Assembly: GCA_963691705.1 (NCBI GenBank)
Contig: OY829538.1
Location: 28,664,836-28,728,835, forward strand
Source of the DNA: Viola odorata
Taxonomy: Eukaryota; Streptophyta; Magnoliopsida; Malpighiales; Violaceae
Direction of reading: 5' to 3'
DNA: 64,000 nt
Of this stretch, positions 39,383 through 49,637 are shown one piece after another. The notes beneath the pieces are model-generated. The model saw only the letters and a program-made list of their open reading frames with translations, was not told the DNA's origin and made no database searches. The translations under genes and the position numbers were made by a program. Every line of letters starts with the position of its first letter. Positions within the stretch are counted from its first letter, which is position 1.

Positions 39383-40494
39383 TGATACGATCCTAGCCCC
39401 ATGGCTAACCCTAGTGAGGTTAATGCAACCCCTAGACATGGAGACCAGGCAGGAGAGGCTGTTTGATCAAGCTGTCAGGCATAGGATGACATGGAAGGTG
39501 GCTTGGAGGCACCTGGCACAAGGTTTGACATCCATCCTAGTCAACCCTTGGAAGACCGGCTTCAATAAAAGATCCAGTACATATACAAGCCCTATTGGAG
39601 TCTTATTAAGGCTGTGTCCAAGTTTCAGAGCATTCAGACAAGTAGACATCAAGGAGATTCGAGATGACAATCTCGCACACAGCAGTTCTAGGTGCAGACA
39701 CAACAGGCAACTTCTTCGGAACGTAACCAGAGCTTTACATGTCTGAATCGTGAGATCGACCTCTCGTTGGAAACTTCAGGATGTTAGCTTTCATTTGAGA
39801 CAAGATTCAGATCATTTGGACAAGTGGTTTGAAAGTTATGGACGTAAACATTATGGCGTGCAGTCTGTACGCGAGAGAACATACAACTTGAAGTTTCGGC
39901 CCAAACCTTGGCCCGATGATGGAGAACTCGACATGGGCTGCTGGAATGTATTTAAATATATTTATATTTACTATAATTAGTTAATTAGTTAATTAGTTAA
40001 TTGGTTAATTAGTTAATTGATTAATTAGTTAAGTGTTTTACTTTATTTAATATTCCTATTTTGGAATTAGGGTTTGTTTGTAACCTTATATAAGGAGCCG
40101 CTTGGCCTCCTTAGAAACTTGGCTGTTATTTGATAAATTGAGTTAATCTCTTCAATCTCCGCCCCTTGTTCAAGTTGGTTGAACCTTGTTCTTCTTGAGT
40201 CCGCAATACTTGAGTCGTATACAAGTAAATCTTGGAATTGCATCCTACTTGTTGTTTATCTTCTTGTTCGGACTTTGGTTGGCTGGAGCTTAGCGTTCAG
40301 CAGGTCTTAGTTGTGCAAGTTTATCATTCACAAGGACCCTCTCTTGTTCGGATTTTGGTTGGCTGGAGCTTAGCGTTCAGCAGGTCTTAATTGTGCAAGT
40401 GAGTTCTATCTATTCTATCTATTCCGCAGGAAATCCATCTTTGAACAAAGATCAAATTTGGTGCTACGCATCCTAAGGAACCAGGATCGTATCA
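39383..40494 (+). repeat. LTR copy 10
   Basis: Complete copy, but the open U3 frame is broken by TGA (GTCTGAATC, near 39742). KWFESY replaces KWFEIY, as in copies 11 and 12. Confidence 0.96.
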
Positions 40495-41412
40495 GTTGGT
40501 AGCGGGGCTTAAGGCGTTCAAAGATTGGTAAGTATCTTAATTGTTTTCAAGTTTTCATCGTTGAAATCGGTATTTCTTTCTACTCCATTCAAAACCGATT
40601 TCTTTGCCGTGCTTGGTTAGTTACTTGAATACAATTGGTTGTGTTTCGGTCCAGTTTGTTGTGTTGAAATTCGCTAAATTACTTGCGTTTTCTACCCACA
40701 AGAAGGTCACAAAATACAAGAGAAAATTCTGTTCAGTATCAGTAACTTCAGTTGTCGAATTTGTATTCATATATATAGCAACTGAAGTCCGATTTTAGTA
40801 ATTGTGGTTTCGTTGGAAAGCTGAATCTGTTGGCCTTCCGAATCAAAAAGAATCGGTCGATTCGGAGTTCAGAGTAAAAAGTTCTGATCAAAACACTGAA
40901 TTGTGTTTTGCTGTCAAAAAAAAAAAAAAAACAACAACAGGGAAATTTCCCAAAGAAAAGAAAGGGATCCGATCCTGCAAATACGAAAATATATAGAAGT
41001 ATTTGCTCCATAAAAACCAGATTTATCAAGGAATTAAATTGCACTGCGATTGGGTATTACAATCATAACTGAAATTGAACTTGTTTGAGTCCTTTCGAGT
41101 CAATTTTTAGCTTTCTTTGATTCCTTGAAATTGCCTTCTACTCTACTTGCTATTTGTTTGATTGATTGTTCTTACAATTACTCAAATATCAAGTGTCACC
41201 TTTCTTTTCAGTGCTAGTTTTCTTTGAGAGTCTTCTTGGAAGCTTTTCTTTGGATTCTTGAGTCTCACTAACACTTGAACATTGCAGGGAATTTTGAGAG
41301 ATTTTGTGAGATTATTAGAGTGATTAAACACGAGAGTAAACACGTGAGGGAGTGCTAGGTTAGTGCAATTTTACGTTTTCTCTGGTGTTGTGAATTTCAG
41401 GAAAAGTAAAAG
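40495..41412 (+). other. 5' leader of internal region 11
   Basis: 918 bp with a 16-base A-run. Several private changes (GGCCTTCC, TTTTTAGC, TTACGTTTTC) make it the most diverged leader of the array type. Confidence 0.8.
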
Positions 41413-43152
41413 ATGTCTCAAGAGGGAGTACAACAACCCGATCTATCGGCTATACTAGCCATAATGACGGAACAGCTCCGAACATTGAATGAACGGCAAT
41501 TAACTGCAAATGAGCGGCAGCTAACTACCGATGCAAGGCTAGCTAAGGTGGAAGTATTAGGTACCATTAATCCAGTTCCTATAGCCGCGAATAACCAACG
41601 TGATGGCCGTTTGTCTGATCTGTCCGAAGAAGATGACAACGCCCGTCGACCACGTGATGAGAATCGTCGGCCTAATCTTGCTTTGGTCCCTCCGAGGCGA
41701 CTTGCCAGACGTGGTCCACAATTACCATATTCTGATTGGGAAGGAGAACCTGATGGGGGAGAAGGCTGGATAAATACAGGGGATGGACAGAGGAGGGAGA
41801 GATGAGACCGTCGTGATGGTAGGAGAGAACGGGAGGATGACCGTTTGGATGCTAATCTAAACAGCATCAAAATGAAAATACCTCCGTTTGAGGGTACTGA
41901 CGACCCTGATGCATACTTAACTTGGGAAAGGAAAGTAGATGCTATCTTCTTATGTCACAATTATTCGGAAGGTAAAAAGGTTCAGATCGCCGCAGTCGAA
42001 TTCTGTGGGTATGCTAGTCATTGGTGGGAGCAGTTCAATCGGAAAAGGGCAGCTGTCTTAGCTGGTCCGATTGCTAATTGGGAAGAGATGAAGCAGGCGA
42101 TGAGACAACGGTTTGTCCCTGCCCACTTTCACCGTGAGCTTCATCAACGGCTTCAGACCTTGAAGCAAGGCAGCAAGGGAGTTGGAGCATACTTTAATGA
42201 GATGGAAATTGCTTTGGCTCAAGCGAAGATTACTGAAGAAACTGAGGTAACGATGGCTCGGTTTCTTGCTGGTTTGAATGCAGACGTTGCCGATGCATTG
42301 GAGCTGACTCAATATAACACTATTGAGGAGATGCTTCATATGGCTCAAAAGATTGAAAAACATAGGAAAGCTAGGAGTTCCTATAAGACTACTGGGTTGA
42401 CACCTTGGAAGAAGACGTCTTGGAATAAGGATGACAAAACGGCCCCTGCCGTTTTGAAGGGATCTGCCAGTGCTGTTGTTCCTTCTAAAACGGCAACTAC
42501 CAAACCTTATACTCCACCAGTGGATCGGCCAGCTACTAAGGAGATTGTTTGTTTTAAGTGTAACGGCCGAGGGCATAAGAAATCGGAATGCCCTAACAAA
42601 AGAGTCTTTATCATCAGGCCGAATGGAGAGGAGGAATCGGATGATGAGCGGGAAGAATCGGAATCGGGAAATGCCGATGCCGATTCAGATGTTGACCGAC
42701 AGGAAGGAGAGCAGGTGAACTTGCTTGTTGTGCGTCGGAACCTCAACGTACATACCACAGAAGACGTTTGTGATGAGGAGCAACGGACCAATCTGTTTCA
42801 TACCCGAGGCGTGATAGACAAGAAAGGTTGTTCCATTATCATTGATAACGGCAGTTGTACCAACTGTGCGAGTTGGTTGATGGTTGATAAACTGAATTTA
42901 CCAACGGTAAAGCATCCGAATCCATATCTTCTACATTGGATGACGGATGACAACGGTATTAAGGTAACCAAACAGATACTTGCAAAGTTCAGAATCGGCA
43001 AGTACTATGATGAAGTTCTCTGTGATGTTGTGCCGATGCAAGCGAGCCATATCATCCTTGGGCGACCGTGGCAGTTTGACCGAGCGGCAAATCATGAGGG
43101 AAGGAGAAAAAGAAAAGGGCATAAAAGAACCCAAAGTCTTAAAGAAGACTAA
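41413..43152 (+). pseudogene. gag: gag-protease gene, unit 11, least damaged copy
   Basis: Reads Trp (TGG) where units 1-10 have the TAG at codon 109, and Arg (CGA) where they have the final TGA. Only the TGA at 41803-41805 (codon 131) breaks it. The second part (41845-43152) is 435 codons including a 23-codon extension past the protease. Other private changes: Ala to Val (VEVLG), Arg to Gly (NTGDG), Lys to Glu (PPFEG) and Thr to Ala (FLAGL). It is thus closest to the gene before it was inactivated. The tail follows to 43395 but has a TAA just before the polypurine tract (43381-43383 region). Confidence 0.9.
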
Positions 43153-43395
43153 TCAAAACAGCCCCCATGAAAAGAGTGAGCATGGGTTAACTAATTCTTC
43201 TTCTTCTTGTGTTTTCTCTTTAGGGCAGCAAAAGCAAGATGTTTTGAAGGAGAAAGAGTTTTCTAAGTTACAACAATTGGAGTTGGATGCCTTGGGTAAT
43301 CCCTTTCCTTCATGTGTTTCCTTTGTTGATTCTAATAGAATTGTTGTCTTAAAAGAATCAGATTCGAGGGCGAATCTTTTCTAAGGGGAAGGGAA

Positions 43396-44507
43396 TGATA
43401 CGATCCTAGCCCCATGGCTAACCCCAGTGAGGTTAATGCAACCCCTAGACATGGAGACCAGGCAGGAGAGGTTGTTTGATCAAGCTGTCAGGCATAGGAT
43501 GACATGGAAGGTGGCTTGGAGGCACCTGGCACAAGGTTTGACATCCATCCTAGTCAACCCTTGGAAGACCGGCTTCAATAAAAGATCCAGTACATATACA
43601 AGCCCTATTGGAGTCTTATTAAGGCTGTGTCCAAGTTTCAGAGCATTCAGACAAGTAGACATCAAGGAGATTCGAGATGACAATCTCGCACACAGCAGTT
43701 CTAGGTGCAGACACAACAGGCAACTTCTTCGGAACGTAACCAGAGCTTTACATGTCGGAATCGTGTGATAGACCTCTCGTTGCAAACTTCAGGATGTTAT
43801 CTTTCATTTGGGACAAGATTCAGATCATTTGGACAAGTGGTTTGAAAGTTATGGACGTAAACATTATGGCGTGCAGTCTGTACGCGAGACAACATACAAC
43901 TTGAAGTTTCGGCCCAAACCTTGGCCCGATGATGGAGAACTCGACATGGGCTGCTGGAATGTATTTAAATATATTTATATTTACTATAATTAGTTAATTA
44001 GTTAATTAGTTAATTGGTTAATTAGTTAATTGATTAAATAGTTAAGTGTTTTACTTTATTTAATATTCCTATTTTGGAATTAGGGTTTGTTTGTAACCTT
44101 ATATAAGGAGCCGCTTGGCCTCCTTAGAAACTTGGCTGTTATTTGATAAATTGAGTTAATCTCTTCAATCTCCGCCCCTTGTTCAAGTTGGTTGAACCTT
44201 GTTCTTCTTGAGTCCGCAATACTTGAGTCGTATACAAGTAAATCTTGGAATTGCATCCTACTTGTTGTTTATCTTCTTGTTCGGACTTTGGTTGGCTAGA
44301 GCTTAGCGTTCAGCAGGTCTTAGTTGTGCAAGTTTATCATTCACAAGGACCCTCTCTTGTTCGGATTTTGGTTGGCTGGAGCTTAGCGTTCAGCAGGTCT
44401 TAATTGTGCAAGTGAGTTCTATCTATTCTATCTATTCCGCAGGAAATCCATCTTTGAACAAAGATCAAATTTGGTGCTACGCATCCTAAGGAACCAGGAT
44501 CGTATCA
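43396..44507 (+). repeat. LTR copy 11
   Basis: Complete 1,112 bp with both inverted ends. It is more diverged than the copies to its left (ACCCCAGTG, GTGTGATAG, TTGCAAAC, GATTAAATAG, GGCTAGAGC). The open U3 frame is broken. It is the 3' LTR of unit 11 and the 5' LTR of internal region 12. Confidence 0.96.
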
Positions 44508-44587
44508 GTTGGTAGCGGAGCTTAAGGCGTTCAAAGATTGGTAACTATCCTAACTATCCTTTACTTTTGTCGTTAGGTAGAGATTTC

Positions 44588-44631
44588 GTTGTTGCGCATC
44601 CTAAACTACTTGGATCGCATCAGTTGGGGTC
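44588..44631 (+). repeat. Vestigial LTR end plus primer site
   Basis: The stretch with GCGCATCCTAA, then GGATCGCATCAGTTGG, mirrors the end of the array LTR and its primer site (ACGCATCCTAA, then GGATCGTATCAGTTGG, ending near 44514). It lies about 115 bp downstream of the real LTR end. It suggests that an extra LTR/primer junction was carried in by template switching. Confidence 0.5.
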
Positions 44632-44773
44632 TTTTCTGTTTGATTTGTTTATTTACAAAAAGTGTCACAAAATCAGTCCCCAAAGTGTCAAAAAAAAGAG
44701 TCACAAACTTAGTCCCCAAAGTGTCAAAAGAGTCATACAAAAGAGTCACCAAAAACAGTCCACCAAAGTGTCA

Positions 44774-45115
44774 GTGTCGAAATCCTATTTCAATATATAC
44801 GTATTGGAGTCCGATTTCTGTGAGTCTTAGTTCGTTGGAAAGCTCTATTTGTCAGGAGTCTGAATCAAGAAGAATCAGGTGATTCGGACATCGGAGTCAA
44901 AAGCTATAGCCGATTTACTAAATTGTGTTTGCTGCAAAATCCTGCACAATTTTCAGTGTCGAAATTGAATTTGTATATATAGCTACTGAAGTCCGATTTG
45001 AGTGAAAAAGGATCCGTTGGAAAGCTGATTCTGTTAGGTTTCCGAATCAAGAAGAATCAGGTGATTCGGACACCGGAGTCAGAAGCTGTGCTTGAATTAC
45101 TACACTGTGTTCGCC
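44774..45115 (+). repeat. Diverged tandem duplication in leader 12
   Basis: Two blocks share GTGTCGAAAT, AGTCCGATTT, CGTTGGAAAGCT, GAATCAAGAAGAATCAGG and TGATTCGGACA in the same order. The array leader has one related block (about 633-792 in unit 1). Confidence 0.7.
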
Positions 45116-45140
45116 GAAACCGAATTCTATACCTTATATA

Positions 45141-46139
45141 ATGTCGTACATGCAATGGTCTTTGAGGCAAGATTATGATAATGATGCCTATTTGAGGCAA
45201 GGGCAGTATGATAGGCGTGAAAGAAGGAAGATCTCGGTTGGTTTGAGGGCTAAGGCCGAGACATATAACAAAGGTGAGTCAAGGGTAAGACTTCCGCCTT
45301 TTGCAGCAGTGTACAATCCGAATGCTTACTTGGATTGGGAGCGAGAGGTACAATCTATTTTTCGCTGCCATGATTATTCAGAAAGGAAGAAAGTAAAGTT
45401 AGCATCAGCTGCGTTTGGTGGGTATGCGGTTAATTGGTGGGAACAACTCAACCTGAAGAGAGCCGCTGTTTATGTTGGTCCGATTGATGACTGGGAGGAG
45501 ATGAAGCATATTATGAGACACCTTTTTGTCCCTACTCACTTTAGTCGTGAGCTTCTCCGAAAGTTAGAGACCTTGACACAAGGAAATAAGAGTGTTGAAG
45601 AGTACTTTAATGAGATGGAGATTTCTTTGGAGAGAGCACAAGTCAAAGAGACCAAAAGGGAGACGATGGCAAGATTCTTCGAAGGCCTCAATCGTGAGAT
45701 AACTGATCCACTGCATTACACTGAGTTCTTCTCCTTAGAGGATATGTTGCAAACAGCGATCAGTATAGAGAAGCAAAGGAAGAAGAGGTCTCTGTATCCT
45801 AGTATTAGGCCTACTAAGTCAAAGGCGAAAGATGAGGAGCAAAAGCGAGTTGTGAAAGCTTATGCCGAGTCTGAAATCATAAGGGATGCTGAGAGAAAAA
45901 GAGGAGAGTTGAGTGCTGAAAAGAAAGAGAGAAATAACGAGGAAAACAACCCCCAAGAAGTGAGTGAGCAAGAAAAAGAAAAGGGCATAAAAGAACCCAA
46001 AGTCTTAAAGAAGACTAATCAAAACAGCCCCCATGAAAAGAGTGAGCATGGGTTAACTAATTCTTCTTCTTCTTGTGTTTTCTCGTTAGGGCAGCAAAAG
46101 CAAGATGTTTTGAAGGAGAAAGAGTTTTCTAAGTTGTAA
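45141..46139 (+). pseudogene. gag: Second, different gag gene in internal region 12
   Basis: 332 codons from the ATG at 45141. A Retrotrans_gag-type domain lies at about residues 50-215, recognisable from AYLDWEREV, NWWEQL, VPTHFSREL and GNKSVEEYFNEME; it matches the array gag in layout but only partly in residues. A basic/acidic charged region follows. There is no zinc knuckle and no protease. From about 45970 it is in frame with the tail shared with the array units and stops at TAA (46137-46139), where the array has CAA. The in-frame continuation suggests this layout predates the array unit, whose gag is out of frame with the tail. Confidence 0.85.
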
Positions 46140-46261
46140 CAATTGGAGTTGGATGCCTTGGGTAATCCCTTTCCTTCATGTGTTTCCTTTGTTGATTCTA
46201 ATAGAATTGTTGTCTTAAAAGAATCAGATTCGAGGGCGAATCTTTTCGAAGGGGAAGGGAA
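46140..46261 (+). other. Polyprotein tail end and polypurine tract, region 12
   Basis: Continuation of the shared tail after the TAA, still open in frame: the DSRANLFEGEG motif, the perfect GATTCG-AGGG-CGAATC hairpin, and the purine tract ending at 46261. Confidence 0.75.
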
Positions 46262-47250
46262 TGATACGATCCTAGCCCCATGGCTAACCCCAGTGAGGTT
46301 AATGCAACCCCTAGACATGGAGACCAGGCAGGAGAGGCTGTTTGATCAAGCTGTCAGGCATAGGATGACATGGAAGGTGGCTTGGAGGCACCTGGCACAA
46401 GGTTTGACATCCATCCTAGTCAACCCTTGGAAGACCGGCTTCAATAAAAGATCCAGTACATATAAAAGCCCTATTGGAGTCTTAGGAAGGCTGTGTCCAA
46501 GTTTCAGAGCATTCAGACAAGTAGACATCAAGGAGATTCGAGATGACAATCTCGCACACAGCAGTTCTAGGTGCAGACACAACAGGCAACTTCTTCGGAA
46601 CGTAACCAGAGCTGTACATGTTGGAATCGTGCGATAGACCTCTCGTTGGAAACGTCAGGATGTTAGCTTTCATTTGGGACACGATTCATATCATTTGGAC
46701 AAGTGGTTTGAAAGTTATGGACGTAAACATTATTGGTTAATTAGTTAATTAGTTAATTGGTTAATTAGTTAATTGATTAATTAGTTAAGTGTTTTACTTT
46801 ATTTAATATTCCTATTTTGGAATTAGGGTTTGTTTGTAACCTTATATAAGGAGCCGCTTGGCCTCCTTAGAAACTTGGCTGTTATTTGATAAATTGAGTT
46901 AATCTCTTCAATCTCCGCCCCTTGTTCAAGTTGGTTGAACCTTGTTCTTCTTGAGTCCGCAATACTTGAGTCGTATACAAGTAAATCTTGGAATTGCATC
47001 CTACTTGTTGTTTATCTTCTTGTTCGGACTTTGGTTGGCTGGAGCTTAGCGTTCAGCAGGTCTTAGTTGTGCAAGTTTATCATTCACAAGGACCCTCTCT
47101 TGTTCAGATTTTGGTTGGCTGGAGCTTAGCGTTCAGCAGGTCTTAATTGTGCAAGTGAGTTCTATCTATTCTATCTATTCCGCAGGAAATCCATCTTTGA
47201 ACAAAGATCAAATTTGGTGCTACGCATCCTAAGGAACCAGGATCGTATCA
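46262..47250 (+). repeat. LTR copy 12, last LTR of the array, with a deletion
   Basis: 989 bp with the normal ends (TGATACGATCC to GGATCGTATCA). It lacks about 123 bp between AAACATTAT and TGGTTAATTAG (near 46734), which removes the end of the U3 open frame and the GGCCCAAACC motif. The TATA palindrome is kept. It is followed directly by Athila integrase sequence, so 47250 is the right end of the inserted array. Confidence 0.93.
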
Positions 47251-47524
47251 GAATGCCTTGCTCTACAAGGGCAAGACCAAAGCTTATCATGACAGGTACC
47301 TTCACCCCAAAACATTTTCCGTTGGCTAGAAAGTATTATTATATAACTCACGTTTGCGGTTGTTTGCAGGAAAGCTCAAATCTAAATGGTCCGGACCTTT
47401 CGTGGTCACGACCGTTTTTGACTATGGAGCTATCAAAATTCAGAATCCAAACACTGGGACCATCTTCAAAGTAAACGGTCACAGGCTGAAACCCTTCTAT
47501 GAAGGATTCAAGCCCTCGACCTAG
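47251..47524 (+). pseudogene. Athila-type integrase, C-terminal fragment
   Basis: Translates in one frame into the C-terminal part of a plant Athila/gypsy integrase. It has [20 protein letters not shown], the PFVV segment and the ending [12 protein letters not shown], closely matching the - strand copy at 54977-55300. One in-frame TAG replaces Gln before KVLLYNS, and the frame stops at 47522-47524. The upstream part must lie left of the array, beyond the window: the array inserted here after the GAATG at 47251-47255 or its duplicate. Confidence 0.85.
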
Positions 47525-48066
47525 ATTGAAGAGACGATGGTGGACCCTCTACCTCTCCAGACCTAGATTGACAGAACACGTCGAGGCCTCGATGAGTAAA
47601 CAAGCCATACTAGAGGCATCCGATATGTCGTTCCACCCTTTTCTCTCTCTCCTATCTTTTTTGTGTCTTTTCGAATTCTCTGATTTTATTCTTGTTTCCC
47701 TTGATTTTGTTTTATCCCTTATTTATCTCCCATAATCTCTAACCTTTCCTTTTCCTAGGAGATTTTATTCCTTTTTAACCTTTATTCTCTCCTTTTGTCA
47801 TTATCCTATTTAACTACCTCATTTTTAAACTTTAAAAAGTGCTCTCCTTTTTAGGTGGTTGGGATACGCACGGGCCGTTGTTCTTCAAGCCCAAAGCACC
47901 ACGTCGTCTACAAAGGGGACAGAAAAGTAACCCTAATTAATGAAAAAGCTGCGCTATTAATTGCCGGCGTCAGCTCCTTTTCTCTCTCTCACGCTCCCTC
48001 TTCGTCATCACTCCCCTCACAACCAACTCACATCACTATCACTCTTCTCTCTCTCTCCCACCAAAC
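47525..48066 (+). other. Athila region between pol and env-like gene
   Basis: A short continuation of the integrase frame (to about 47560) passes into a pyrimidine-rich, non-coding stretch with long T/C runs (about 47640-47860, again about 47980-48065). I see no gene. Confidence 0.5.
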
Positions 48067-48435
48067 ATGCAACCCTCGTCTCCTACCTCTCGAACATCTC
48101 CATCACCACTGTTCTCTCCCATCACCATCAGCCATGGCCAAGCCATCAAAAAAATCGCTGCGGGACCACACCTTGAGAGCCCGGCTCCGTCAAAATCAAA
48201 ATCCCTCTCCTCCACCCCTACCTCCTTCAAAACAACCACTCCTCCCTCCACCCATTGTGTCCCCATTCCAGAGCCCCCAGCACCCTCTCCTCCCTCTGAG
48301 TCCCGAGCCGCGGAGTTCACTCCCGTCGAGGATGACGTTGAGCTCGAGATCACCGGCTCCGTCCCGCCGACGTCGACCACTATAAGAAGCGGCCGTGTGG
48401 TCAAGCTCCCTCTTGGATCTTCGACCGTATTTTGA
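48067..48435 (+). pseudogene. Possible start of an Athila env-like ORF, truncated
   Basis: An open frame of 122 codons rich in Ser, Pro and Thr, without a recognisable domain. It sits where Athila elements carry their third, env-like ORF, between integrase and the 3' LTR. A second frame starting with ATGGCCAAGCC at 48135 is also open for about 80 codons and also Pro/Ser-rich, so the true frame is uncertain. The rest of an env-like gene is missing before the polypurine tract. Confidence 0.35.
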
Positions 48436-48720
48436 GTGATCAGCCTAAACACAAGTTTTATTGTGAGTATGAGTGCAAACACATATCTAGTGAGGACTGC
48501 TGGTGAATAGGCTTGGTCTGGAAAAGTCTGGTTGATAGGGTCGTTATCCTATTAGCCAGATGCAGGTGCTTTTCTAGGGCTAGATGTGTTCTGGTCGGGT
48601 GTAGTTTGCTGAATGACATGTCTATTCTATGTGTTAGGGGTTGAGGATGTATGATTTTGCATGAGGTAGTTTTTTTAATTTTGTTAATGCTCGAGGGCGA
48701 GCATTGGGGCAGTGTGGGGA
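48436..48720 (+). other. Athila 3' untranslated region and polypurine tract
   Basis: Non-coding, with the block GCTCGAGGGCGAGCATTGGGGC (inverted GCTCG...CGAGC) and then GTGTGGGGA (48712-48720) directly before the LTR start TGTTTGATAG. This order is usual at the 3' end of Athila elements. Confidence 0.65.
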
Positions 48721-49011
48721 TGTTTGATAGCATGTTTCAAGGGCATGATTTTATCTTCTTTTCTAACTCTTTCGGGGGCTTGATTATGCTATTTGATCCT
48801 TATTTCAATCTTTTTTGCAGATCAGACCTGAAAGGAGAAAAAGAGCGAAAAGAAGTGTTTTTGGAGGAATTCTTAGGATCTCGAACTTCAAGGCCCAGAA
48901 GATTAGAGTGTCGTTGAGCCCTCGATGCTAACCAGACCAGTGACTAGTCTCTCGCCCGCGATATCTCTGCATCAGTTCTCAATCGAAACCAAAGAGAAGA
49001 ATCTTCAAAGA
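48721..49011 (+). repeat. Athila LTR (+), first part, split by an insertion
   Basis: Starts TGTTTGATAG after the polypurine tract and stops where the element at 49012-51277 is inserted. It aligns with the - strand Athila LTR (for example the shared TTTTTGCAGATCA). The LTR resumes at 51278; together about 1,380 bp. Confidence 0.8.
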
Positions 49012-49637
49012 TGATAACGGCTCAACTTCGATTTGGATAGAAGGAGGCCGAATTGTTGTTCTTGAGCTGGATCTAGTCCTCTTGTGAGAGGTTGGCAGCT
49101 TGGATGGATAAACGGATGAAGGTGCTTTTAGTGTTCAAATGGAGTATGTGTTGCAGCGGAAATGGATGATGTTTAGAGGTGTTTCGATGATGAACATAAT
49201 AGGAACTTAACTAATTAGAAAACCCTCTTGATTAGCAAACCAAGCAACCTTTCTATAAACTAGTTAAGGATCTCTCTTTTCTGATTTAAGAACAAAGCTC
49301 AAGAGCTTAATTACAAGAAGAGATATAAGATAAACAATGGTTTTCAGCCCTAATGGCACCGGTTACCAAAAACCCTAAGTTACACTAGTTTACTCTAAGA
49401 ATTGGCCAAAGAGAATATCATCAAAATCAAAGGCAAGCTATAAAAGAGGCTATCTCCTTCTATTTATAGCTTGAGAATTATTACATGAGAAAACCCTAAA
49501 TAACCCTTCATTTAAACCTAGGAAGGCCGGCTGACTTGATCACCAAAATAGTCCCTAATGTGCTAGTTTTCGCCGTGAGATCCAAGGCTGGTCCGGGCAA
49601 GGCATAAGGACGAGTTGGAGCCTTTAAGCTCATATCA
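49012..49637 (-). repeat. 3' LTR of the gag-only element
   Basis: 626 bp. On the - strand it runs from TGATATGAGC to CCGTTATCA, with TATAAATA (+ 49461-49468). The element's open frame enters it and stops at 49508. Confidence 0.92.

Larger units (their letters stand above)
1..44507 (+). repeat. Tandem array of a gag-only LTR element, 4,012-bp unit
   Basis: The same segment recurs head to tail with a step of 4,012 bp; two steps are 4,013 because a leader A-run has one extra A. Each unit is an LTR of 1,112 bp plus an internal region of 2,900 bp, and each LTR serves as the 3' LTR of one unit and the 5' LTR of the next. Eleven internal regions are complete (starting at 374, 4386, 8398, 12410, 16422, 20434, 24446, 28458, 32471, 36483 and 40495). 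The window opens inside an LTR, so the array continues to the left. Units differ by a handful of substitutions, with most differences in units 10 and 11. Repeated unequal recombination between LTRs, or insertion of a concatemer copied from a one-LTR circle, would both give this layout. Confidence 0.97.
44508..45140 (+). other. 5' leader of internal region 12 (different from the array)
   Basis: It matches the array only for about the first 40 bp (primer site TTGGTAGCGGAGCTTAAGG at 44509-44527, then a weakened donor GTAACTATC), then diverges. It contains a vestigial LTR end with primer site (44588-44631), three copies of an AGTCCCCAAAGTGTCA-like repeat (44675-44693, 44711-44729, 44757-44773) and a diverged tandem duplication of about 165 bp (44774-44937 and 44958-45115). 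Each duplicate carries the GAATC-AGGT-GATTC inverted repeat. I see no clear splice acceptor before the gag ATG. Confidence 0.75.

Noticed and set aside
1..44507. CRISPR-like or classical satellite array
   Set aside because: The 4-kb unit has LTR ends, primer site, gag and polypurine tract; spacers and short repeats are absent.
48039..48482. 147-codon open frame on the - strand
   Set aside because: It lies opposite a Ser/Pro-rich stretch whose low-complexity sequence leaves several frames open; no domain is seen.
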